This document shows positions 16,964-24,831 of a stretch of 64,000 bases of DNA, one piece after another. The DNA is from CAZYJR01 sp964647905 (GTDB lineage Bacteria > Desulfobacterota > DSM-4660 > Desulfatiglandales > HGW-15): contig CAZYJR010000016.1 of assembly GCA_964647905.1 (NCBI GenBank), positions 1 through 64,000 of the forward strand, written 5' to 3'. The notes under the pieces were generated by a model. That model did not search any database, was not told the origin of the DNA, and saw nothing but the letters and a program-made list of their open reading frames with translations. Both the position numbers and the translations under genes were made by a program. Each line of letters opens with the position of its first letter. The first letter of the stretch is position 1.

Positions 16964-17392
16964 TCAGGCGGCCCGCTCCTTCAGCGCCCCCCTTATGGGA
17001 TTGGGACCCAACTCCCGGATCTTTTCGGTCATCTCCCGGGCAAAGGCCACGAACCTGGGCGCCTCGCTGGAGGACAGGTTGTACATGGCCACCCGGCCGC
17101 CTCCGATCCCGATCCGATCCAAGATCTCCTGCGCCTTCTCAACACGCTTCCTGGCCCGTATATTTCCTTTTTCATACCTGCATTCACCCTCCAGGCAGCC
17201 CAGGACGTACACCCCGTCCGCCCCGCGCTCAAAGGCCCGGAGGATGTGGATGATGTCCACCTTGCCGGTGCAGGGCACGCTGATTATCCTGATGCTTCCC
17301 GGGTACTGAAGCCGCATGGAACCTGCCAGGTCCGCAGCGGTGTACCCTCAAGCCTGGCAGCAGAACGCCACTATTATAGGGAATCCCTCCAT
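16964..17392 (-). CDS. mvhD: MvhD-like [2Fe-2S] protein with in-frame UGA selenocysteine (module B)
   Basis: Read through the TGA at 17348-17350, the gene encodes a 142-residue MvhD. It starts MEGFPIIVAFCCQA, then UGA, then GYTAADLAGSMRLQYP. Canonical MvhD has CNWC followed by SYAGADLAG at this place, so UGA replaces the second Cys of a CxxC pair (C12-x-x-U15). Downstream motifs PCTGKVDIIHILRAF and GCLEGECRYEKGN are normal. The ATG overlaps the HdrA stop (TGATG). MvhD carries electrons between HdrA and a partner, here probably MetV. Without readthrough, translation from Met at 17317 would give a truncated protein lacking the cluster motif. Selenocysteine is inferred, not demonstrated. Confidence 0.88.
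17317..17347 (-). promoter_or_regulatory. Candidate bacterial SECIS element in mvhD-1
   Basis: Immediately 3' of the UGA the mRNA can fold: GCTGC pairs with GCGGC, and inside it GGA-CCT pairs with AGG-(T)-TCC around a GGC loop with one bulged T. The loop starts about 20 bases after the UGA, within the range used by bacterial SECIS hairpins. The 20-base core at 17319-17338 is identical to that in mvhD-2. Confidence 0.6.
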
Positions 17393-20300
17393 CAGAGCAC
17401 TCCTTGGAGCAAGGCGTCCACCTTGCTCAACACCAGTTCGTCTTCATACCAGCTCAGTTGAATCACTTTGGCCGGGCACTCGGCCGCGCATATACCGCAC
17501 CCGCGGCACAGGGCCGGGTCTATCTCGCTCACCCCGTTCTCATTGATCCTGGGCACCCCCCAAGGGCAGGAGCGCACGCAGACCAGGCAGGCTGCGCAGT
17601 GATCCTGGTCCACCTTGGAGGTCACCACCGAGAGGGTGAGGTCCTTCTGGGAAAGGAAGGCGCCGGCCCGTGCAGAGGCGGCCATGGCCTGGCTCAGGGT
17701 CTCGGAGACCAGCTTGGGGCCCTGGGCCGTGCCGCAGACAAACACGCCTTCCGCCGCCATGTCCACCGGCCTCAGCTTGACATGGGCCTCCATGAAGTAG
17801 CCGTCCTCATTGCGGGCGAGCTTGAGTATGGAGGCCAGCTCGTCGGTGTCCGCCGCCCTCATGCCGGCGCTGAGCACCAGGGCGTCCGGGGAGACCGAGA
17901 TGCGTCTTTCCAGAATATGGTCCTTGAAGACCACCTTGAGGGAGTCGCCCTCGGCAGCCGCCTCGGGCGGGTCTTCAGGGTCGTACTGGAAGAAGAGCAC
18001 GCCCCTGCGGCGGGCCTCGGTATAGTACTCCTCCATGAGGCCGTAGGTGCGCATGTCGCGGTACAGGATGTACACCTTGGCCTCCGGGTTGAGGTCCTTT
18101 ATGTGGAGGGCGTTCTTGACCGCGCTCTGGCAGCAGATGCGGGAGCAGTTGGGGTTTTCCTCGCTGCGCGAGCCCACGCACTGTATCATTACCACCTCGT
18201 TGAGGTCCTCGGCGCCGGAGAGCTCCAGGCGCCGGCCGAGCTCGATCTGGGTCATGACCCTGGGATTCTCGCCGTAGAGGTACTCGGCGGGCGAGTACTC
18301 GTTCGCGCCGGTGGCGACCACCACCACCCCGTGTTCTATCTTCCTCTCGTACATGCCCGGTCCCACCAGGACCTCTGTGGTGAAGTTCCCCTTGAACCCC
18401 CCGAATCCCACGATCAGGGCCTCGGTCAATACCTGTACGCCTTCGTATTCATGAACCCGCTCCACCAGCTCTTTCAGGTGGGTTTGTATGTCCGCGCCTT
18501 CTATGGTGGTGGTAAGGGAGCGCGCGAGCCCGCCCAACTGGGCTTCCTTCTCCACCAGGACCACTTCGAAGCCCTGGTCCGCCAGGCCCAGGGCGGCGGT
18601 CATCCCGCCCAGACCCCCGCCCACCACCAGGGCCCGCCGGTTCAGGGGGATCCTCTTTTCCTTGAGCGGGCGGAGCAGTCCGGCCCGGGCCGCGGCCATG
18701 CGGACCAGGTCCTTGGCCTTTTCCGTCGCGGTCTCGGGATCGTCGCCGTGGACCCATGAGTCCTGGTTGCGGATATTGGCCATTTCCAGGAGGTACCTGT
18801 TGAGCCCAGAGTCCTGGATGGTCTCCTGGAACAGGGGCTCGTGGGTCATGGGCGAGCACGCGGCAATCACTACCCGGTTGAGCCCTTGCTCGTCTATGGC
18901 CTTCTTGATGTTCTCCTGGGTGTCCTGGGAGCAAGTGAAAAGGTTCTGGTCGGTGTAGACCACGCCGGGAAGGCCGGATGCATACTCGGTCAGTGCGGGC
19001 ACGTCCACCACACCGCCGATATTGGAGCCGCAGTTGCATACAAAGACTCCTATGCGCGGCTCCTCGGTTGAGACGTCCCGCTCCTCCGGGATCTCCTTTG
19101 TCTTGGCCTCCATGCCCCTGGCCTGCCTGAGCACCCCCATGACCGCACAGGACGCCGCGCCGGCCTCCACCACGGAAGAGGGGATGTCCTTGGGGCCGGT
19201 GACCAGCCCCCCGGCATAGATTCCGGCCCTGGAGGTCTCCACCGGCCTGAACGGCGAGGTCCGGGCGAATCCGTCGGGGGTCAGATCCACGCCCATTCGC
19301 CGCAGGGTTTCCATGGTGTCGGGGTCCGCCTCCAGGCCGACGCTCAGGACCACCATATCAAAGGTCTCTTCAGCAGGAAGGCCGCCTGCTTCCTCATCCA
19401 GGTACTGGAGGGTCAGACCGCCGGTGCCGGGGTCCGGGTCTACCGTGTGGACCCGGGTCCTCAGGAATCTCACCCCGTAGGTCTCCCGCGCCTGGTTGTA
19501 GTAGAGCTCGTAGTTCTTGCCGAAGGTGCGCATGTCCATGTAAAAGACCGTGCAATCCAGGTCCTTCCCCGCATGCTCCTTGGCGATCACCGCCTGCTTG
19601 ACCGCATACATGCAGCATACGGCCGAGCAGTACCCGTGGTCGCACCGGTTTATGTCGCGCGAGCCCACGCACTGGAGCCAGGCTATCTTTCGAGGCTCCC
19701 GGTGGTCGGACATTCGCACCAGGTGCCCCATGGTGGGCCCCGAGGCGGACAGGATCCGCTCGAACTCCAGGGTGGTCACCACGTTCGGGTGCCCTGCGTA
19801 GCCGTAGGTCTCGAATCTCGATGGGTCGAACGGGCGGAATCCGGTGGAAAGAATGATGGAGCCCACCTGGAGCTCGGCCTGCTCCTGTTTCTGGGCGTGG
19901 GTCTCCAGGGTGACCGCACCGGGTCCGCATGCACTGACGCATTGGAAGCACTCGCAGCAGTAGCCGCAGTTGATGCAGCGGGCCGCCTCGCGGCTCCCCG
20001 CCTCCGGGTCATAGCCGAGCTCCACCTCTTCGAACCCGGCCTTCCGGCGTTCGAGCTCGAGCTCGGGCATGGGCTCGCGGGCCGCCCCGGGCTCAAGCTC
20101 GGGTATGGGCCGGTAGTTTCCTCCCTCCACCGGTCCTTTCGGCCTGGGGGACCGGCCCTCGCTCAGGTCTATGCCTTCCAGATAGCGCACGATGGATTCG
20201 GCCGCTTCATACCCCGCGGCCACCGCGGTGATGGCGATGTCCGGCCCTGACTGGAGGTCCCCGCCGGCAAAGACCCCGTCCCTGCCCGTGGCCCAGGTGA

Positions 20301-21858
20301 CCGGATCAACCTCCACCGTGCCCCAGCGGGTGAAGGTAAGCCCGTCCACGTCTTCCAGGCCTTTGGGGTCCGGTCGCTGTCCTATGGCCGGTATGAGCTG
20401 ATCTATATCGATCCTGAAGTCACTGCCTTCCACCGGCACCGGCCTGCGCCGCCCTGACTGGTCGGGCTCGCCCAGCTCCATGCGGACCAGGCCCAGACCG
20501 CTGACCTTGCCGTCGCTCACCAGGACTGCCGTGGGGGCGGCCAGGTAGGTGATCTCTACGCCCTCGGCCTCGGCCGCCGAGACCTCTTCCTCCCATGCAG
20601 GCATCTCCGCCCGGGTGCGGCGGTATATAATATGGACCTCGGCCGCTCCGAGTCTGACTGCGGACCGGGCCACGTCCACCGCCACGTTACCGCCGCCTAT
20701 GACGGCGACCCTGTTCCCCACGGGCGGCCGGCCTTGGAGATTGACCTCTCTCAGGAAATCCACTCCTTGTCTGACGCCTTCGGCCTCTTCTCCGGGTATA
20801 CCGAGCTTCATTCCCTGATGGGCGCCGGTCGCCAGGTACACCGCCTCGTAGCCGTCCCGCAAGAGCCCGTCCACTGTGACGTCTCTGCCAAGGGCGGTGT
20901 TGGTCCGGATCTCCACCCCCAGGTCCTTGATGACCTCGATCTCTTGGTCCAGTATACGGCGGGGCAGCCGGTGGTCGGGGATTCCCACCCTGAGCATGCC
21001 GCCCGGCTTGGGCAGGGCCTCGAACACGGTTGAAAGAACGCCCCTCAAGGCCAGGTGATACGCCGCTGAAAGGCCTGCGGGGCCCGAGCCTATGACCGCC
21101 ACCCTCGCCTCCCCGGCCGTGGTCTTTCGGCCGTGGATCAGGCGGGGGTCGTGGGAGTCGGCAGCCAGGCGCTTGAGGTCCCTAATGGCCACGGGCTGGT
21201 CCAGCTCGCCCCTCCGGCAGGCCTCCTCGCAGGGGTGGGGGCATATGCGGCCCAGGACCCCGGGCAGGGGGAGCCGCTCCATGATCAGGCGAAGGGCCTC
21301 CTCATACTTTCCCAGGCCCACCAGTTGCACATAGGCCTGGACATTTATGCCAGCCGGGCAGGCCAGCCGGCAGGGCGCGCGATCCGCCTTTTCAACGGCG
21401 AATGCGCCTGGAATCGCTTGGGGGTATTTCTTATAGGCCGCCTTTCGCTTGGCCAGTCCCTGATCGTGGATGCTGGGCAGCTCCACCGGGCACGCCTCTG
21501 CACAGTCCCCGCAGCCGGTGCACAGGGAGGTGTCGATATACCTGGGCTTCCTGCTGACCGTTACCCTGAAGGCGCCCGGGTCCCCCTCCACCTTTTCCAC
21601 CTCGGTGTTGGTAAGCAGCTCTATATTCAAATGCCGGCCGACCTCGACCAGTCTCGGTGAGATGATTCACATGGCGCAGTCGTTGGTGGGAAAGGTCTTG
21701 TCCAGCTCGCTCATCACCCCGCCGATCGCAGAGGCCTTTTCCACCAGGTATACGTAGTAGCCGGAGTTCGCCAAATCCAGGGCTGACTGCATTCCTGCTA
21801 TGCCGCCCCCCACCACCATGACCGATCCGGATCCCTTGGTCAGTGTTCCCTCGTTCAT
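17392..21858 (-). CDS. hdrA: HdrA-type flavoprotein, tandem HdrA with GltD insertion and selenocysteine at codon 64 (HdrA-1)
   Basis: Reading through the TGA at 21667-21669 gives one 1488-residue protein. Residues 1-76 hold the FAD motif VMVVGGGIAGMQSALDLA and PTNDCAM-U-IISPRLVEVG, where ordinary HdrA has Cys for U. A ferredoxin motif (CTGCGDCAEACP) follows, then a GltD module at about 160-600 (GSGPAGLSAAYHLA, IGGGNVAVDVARS), the rest of a first HdrA unit (CDHGYCSAVCCMYAVKQAVI), a second HdrA unit from about 940 (IGVFVCNCGSNIGG, VVGGGLGGMTAALGLA), and two C-terminal clusters (CAACLVCVRSCP, CRGCGICAAECP). It probably bifurcates or confurcates electrons among NAD(P)H, ferredoxin and MvhD/MetVF. 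No HdrB or HdrC is nearby. Confidence 0.88.
21643..21661 (-). promoter_or_regulatory. Weak candidate SECIS hairpin in hdrA-1
   Basis: Starting six bases after the UGA, CTC-ACC can pair with GGT-(C)-GAG around a GAGACT loop, with one bulged C on the 3' side. The layout (3+3 pairs plus one 3' bulge) parallels the mvhD hairpins but the stem is short and the sequence differs, so this is less secure than the mvhD elements. Confidence 0.35.
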
Positions 21859-21921
21859 CGCCTCTTGCCTCTCCCTTGCTGTGTATTCTTTATGGTTTCC
21901 TTTTACCGGCAGCCCCTTGGA

Positions 21922-22797
21922 TCACCTTCCGGCCTGCTCCAGGATCCGGGGGAGCTTGTCCTCCCATCCCAGGGTGGAGATCAAGACCCCGCCCAGGCCC
22001 ATGTCCTTGAGGTGCCGGATGGTCTCTGCCGCTATGCGGACGCACTCCTTGGGTTTGTCGGGGGCCTTTTGTATCTCTCTAATGGTCTCAGGAGGAATGG
22101 ATATGCCTTTTACGTTGCGGTCGATATACCGGGCCATGCCTGCGGACTTGAGGAGGAGCACGGTGGGGATCACCGCCACGCGCTCCGCGGGTATCCGCTT
22201 GAGGAAATGCCTGAAGGTATGGAGATCAAAGACCGGTCTGGTGACCACGAACCTCACCCCCAGTTCGATTCGTTTTTCCAGGTTTTCCAGCTCCAGCTCC
22301 AACAGGCCCCCTGTGGCCGCGCTGTCCACGGTGGAGCCCACCAGGAAATCGGGCGCGCCCCTGAGCTCGATCCCGGCCATGTCCTTGCCGCCGCGCATGG
22401 CGCTCACCACCCCCAGGAGCTCATGGAGGTCCAGGTCATTGACGGCTCTCGCCTGGGGGTGGTCCCCGTGGGTTATGTCCTCTCCCGAGACCGCCATTAC
22501 ATTGGGGATCCCCAGTGCGCCCGCCGAGAGCAGGTCCGCCTGAAGCGCCAAGCGGTTCCTGTCCCTGCAGGATACCTGGAGCACGGTCTCCATTCCCTCC
22601 CTCTGGAACAGGGCGCATCCCCCCAGGGAACCGGCCTTCATCACGGCATTGGCCATTTCAGGGACCACGACCGCGTCAACGCGGCCCTTGACCTGATTGG
22701 CGTTCCTGAGAAGAGGGGCAAAGTCGACTCCCTTGGGCGGCTCGAATTCTCCCAGTATCACGAATTTGCCCTTCTCGAGTTTATCCCTTAGTGACAT
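21922..22797 (-). CDS. MetF family protein (module B, proximal copy)
   Basis: The 291-residue MetF-family protein begins MSLRDKLEKGKFVILGEFEP. It has EFEPPKGVDF, VSCRDRNRLALQADLLSA and AVSGEDITHGDHPQA. The usual NVTDNQ active-site stretch is VVPEMANAVM, as in the divergent copy at 3664, so these two may form a separate functional branch. It precedes HdrA-1 by 63 bases and follows a small receiver-like gene by 12 bases. Either it reduces a different C1 carrier or it serves as an alternative MetF subunit for the same complex. The family is certain, the exact reaction is not. Confidence 0.87.
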   Translation of the reverse strand: MSLRDKLEKGKFVILGEFEPPKGVDFAPLLRNANQVKGRVDAVVVPEMANAVMKAGSLGGCALFQREGMETVLQVSCRDRNRLALQADLLSAGALGIPNVMAVSGEDITHGDHPQARAVNDLDLHELLGVVSAMRGGKDMAGIELRGAPDFLVGSTVDSAATGGLLELELENLEKRIELGVRFVVTRPVFDLHTFRHFLKRIPAERVAVIPTVLLLKSAGMARYIDRNVKGISIPPETIREIQKAPDKPKECVRIAAETIRHLKDMGLGGVLISTLGWEDKLPRILEQAGR

Positions 22798-22809
22798 GGC
22801 ATCCTCCGG

Positions 22810-23184
22810 TCAATCCTTTAGGCCGTTTACTGCGTTGGATATGGCCATTTCAAGATCCTGCACTCCGAATGATTTTATGTGATAATAAAAGATCCTCTGC
22901 TGGCGGATCCGGCTCTCCAGTTCCGGCGTGTTCTTCTCCGCGCACACGATTATCGGAAGGTCCTTTTTCATGTTCTTGATCACGGAGATCAGCTCGCAGT
23001 CACTCTCCAGCAGTGAAGCGCTCAAGACCGCAGCGTCCACGCGCATATCCTGCAGGGCGAGGAGGGTCTCCTTGAGGGAGCACACCCTCACTGCATTGTA
23101 GCCCCTTGCCTCAACGAACTCCTCCAGCTCACCGGGCAGCACCCCGTGGGGCTCGGCAAAGAGGATGGTCTTGCGCTTTCCCAT
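22810..23184 (-). CDS. Small receiver-like protein, possibly non-phosphorylatable
   Basis: The 124-residue protein has the alternating pattern of a CheY-like fold: KTILFAEPHGVLPGELEEF, AVRVCSLKETLLALQDMRVD, AAVLSASLLESD, LPIIVCAEKN and YYHIKSFGVQDLEMAI. The acidic pair near the N-terminus is reduced (AEPHG) and the phosphoacceptor Asp position reads VLSAS, so it is probably a degenerate pseudo-receiver. The Lys of the last motif (IKSFG) remains. It is the first gene of the module B transcription unit, below a promoter-like region, and may act as a protein-protein regulator of the operon or complex. It is too diverged to name. Confidence 0.75.
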   Translation of the reverse strand: MGKRKTILFAEPHGVLPGELEEFVEARGYNAVRVCSLKETLLALQDMRVDAAVLSASLLESDCELISVIKNMKKDLPIIVCAEKNTPELESRIRQQRIFYYHIKSFGVQDLEMAISNAVNGLKD

Positions 23185-23283
23185 GAAAGGCCCTTTCCCA
23201 TGTCAAAGGGGCTGGAAGACCAGTCGGTCCCGCTGCGACCACCAGCCCCGCAAGGATGGTGCCCCGGTGTTTAATGGAAAAAA

Positions 23284-23313
23284 GAGTATACATAACAATT
23301 AGTTGCAAACTAA
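23284..23313 (-). promoter_or_regulatory. Candidate promoter with palindromic operator for module B
   Basis: On the minus strand TATACT (23289-23284) is a good -10 element. A 15-base palindrome, TTAGTT-TGC-AACTAA (23313-23299), covers the -35 region 17 bases further upstream. The -35 itself is poor, which suits an activator- or repressor-controlled promoter. It lies about 100 bases ahead of the receiver-like gene that heads the MetF-HdrA-MvhD-MetV-MetF series. The rest of the 276-base gap 23185-23460 shows no gene. Confidence 0.45.
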
Positions 23314-23411
23314 GGGGCCTCGAGTATGAGCCTCTCAGGCGGGGCACTTTCTCCCGTCTCGAACCCGGTGCCAGGGAATAACTATTTGCAATAAAAAGCC
23401 AAACCAAAGGA

Positions 23412-23428
23412 TGGGGCGTATCGCCCCA
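23412..23428 (-). terminator. Hairpin downstream of the NtrC-type regulator gene
   Basis: TGGGGCG and CGCCCCA form a perfect 7-bp stem with a three-base loop, about 33 bases after the stop of the regulator gene on the minus strand. The following minus-strand sequence has only short T runs, so termination is probable but not strong. Confidence 0.5.
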
Positions 23429-23460
23429 AGTGAGGCGTTTTTACCCACGGCCCGCAGTCT

Positions 23461-24831
23461 TTATGGCAGGCCGTATTTCTTTATCTTGGAGGCCAGCGTC
23501 TTCCTGTTGATTCCAAGGATCTCGGCGGTCTTGGTCCTGCTGCCCTTGGTGCGGCGGAGCACGAATCGTATGTAGTTTTTTTCCAGCTCCTCCAGGGAAA
23601 AGGGGTCTTCGGTGAACATCTGGAAGTCTCCCTGCCTCTGGGAGATGAATGAGGGCAGGTCCCTGGGCCGGATGACCTCTGTGTCCTCCAGGATCAGGAT
23701 CCTCTCCAGGGTGTGCTCCAACTCCCTGACATTGCCGGGCCAGGCGTATTCCATTAGGATCTCCATTGCCTCCGGGCTCACCCCGGGCACCTCCCGCTTT
23801 ATCCTGTTGCTGAACTTGCCCAGGAAGTGGTCCACCAGAAGGGGGATATCCTCTTTGTGGTCTCTCAACGGAGGGAGGTGGATGGGGACTACGCTCAGGC
23901 GGTAGTAGAGGTCTTCGCGGAATGCGCCCGCCTCTATGCTCTCCCTGAGGTCGCGGTTGGAGGCGGAGATGATCCTGATATCCAGCTTGATCTTCTTCTG
24001 GTCCCCCACCTTCATGAACTCCCGTTCCTGGATCACCCGGAGGAGCTTGGCCTGGATCTTGAGGCTCAGATTGGAGACCTCGTCGAAGAAAAAGGTCCCG
24101 TGGTTGGCCAGCTCGAACAGCCCGTGCTTGGTCTGGAGCGCGCCGGTAAAGGAACCCTTGACATGGCCGAAGAGCTCGCTCTCCAGGAGCGTCTCCACCA
24201 GGGAAGAGCAGTCCACGGCCACGAACTCCCGATCCTTGCGCCGGCTGTAAGCGTGAATGGCCCGGGCGGCCAACTCCTTGCCTGTGCCGCTCTCCCCGGT
24301 GATCAGCACCGTGCTCCCGGTGGGGGCCACCTTTAGGATCTTGTCGAAAAGGGCCCTCATCTCCCGGGTCTTGCCGATTATGAGGTCGCTGCCCCCCTCG
24401 ATGGGGAGCCCCGGGGCTTGGTCCCCGGTCCCGTGTTGGGGGGCAGGTCCTTGTGGGCGTTGTTCGAGCTTGCTGAGGGAGGCCTCGAGATCCTGGAGCC
24501 TGAAGGGTTTTACCAGATAGTCCTGGGCTCCGAGCTTTATGCACTCCACTGCGCTGTCAATGGTGGGGTATCCGGTGATCATGATGACCGGGAGGGCCGG
24601 GTGCCTGGAGCGGATCTCCTTTAGTGCGGCGATTCCGTCCATATCCGGCATTCGGATGTCCAGGAGCACCAGGTCGAACTCCCTGCAGGCCAGCAAGGAC
24701 AGGCCCTCTTCTCCGCAGGCTGCCGGGACCACCTCCATTCCCTGGCCCTCCAGGGCCCGGCGGACGCCGTTCCTCACCACCGCCTCGTCGTCCACCACCA
24801 GGACGCTCCGGATTCCGGCCGGACTACTCAT
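23461..24831 (-). CDS. NtrC-family sigma54-dependent response regulator
   Basis: The 456-residue protein has a receiver at 1-120 (VLVVDDEAVV, FDLVLLDIRMPDMDG, LVKPFRLQDLE), an AAA+ domain at about 145-380 and a Fis-type HTH at the end (TAEILGINRKTLASKIKKYG). Walker A is GESGTGKELAARAIH. The sigma54-contact loop reads GSFTGA in place of GAFTGA, a tolerated variant. It should activate sigma54 promoters when phosphorylated. Its start overlaps the stop of the upstream REC-PAS kinase gene by eight bases, so the kinase and regulator are co-expressed. Targets may be the flanking HdrA/MetF operons; this is inference from position. Confidence 0.93.
   Translation of the reverse strand: MSSPAGIRSVLVVDDEAVVRNGVRRALEGQGMEVVPAACGEEGLSLLACREFDLVLLDIRMPDMDGIAALKEIRSRHPALPVIMITGYPTIDSAVECIKLGAQDYLVKPFRLQDLEASLSKLEQRPQGPAPQHGTGDQAPGLPIEGGSDLIIGKTREMRALFDKILKVAPTGSTVLITGESGTGKELAARAIHAYSRRKDREFVAVDCSSLVETLLESELFGHVKGSFTGALQTKHGLFELANHGTFFFDEVSNLSLKIQAKLLRVIQEREFMKVGDQKKIKLDIRIISASNRDLRESIEAGAFREDLYYRLSVVPIHLPPLRDHKEDIPLLVDHFLGKFSNRIKREVPGVSPEAMEILMEYAWPGNVRELEHTLERILILEDTEVIRPRDLPSFISQRQGDFQMFTEDPFSLEELEKNYIRFVLRRTKGSRTKTAEILGINRKTLASKIKKYGLP

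Noticed and set aside
16964..17317. MvhD starting at the internal Met (17317), and likewise at 30746 for MvhD-2
   Set aside because: These starts lack good ribosome binding sites and would remove the conserved N-terminal cluster motif that is intact upstream of the UGA.
21631..21858. HdrA-1 as a pseudogene split by a nonsense mutation
   Set aside because: Only one interruption occurs in about 4.5 kb; it is TGA, falls exactly on a conserved Cys, and two neighbouring mvhD genes show the same kind of in-frame TGA. Selenocysteine explains all three better.
23359..23373. Possible sigma54 promoter on the minus strand (TGGCAC, five bases, TCGA)
   Set aside because: The -24 half is perfect but the -12 half lacks the GC of TTGC, which is usually required.
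23340..23380. tRNA-like GGTTCGA stretch
   Set aside because: The flanking bases cannot form a T-stem, acceptor stem or anticodon arm.
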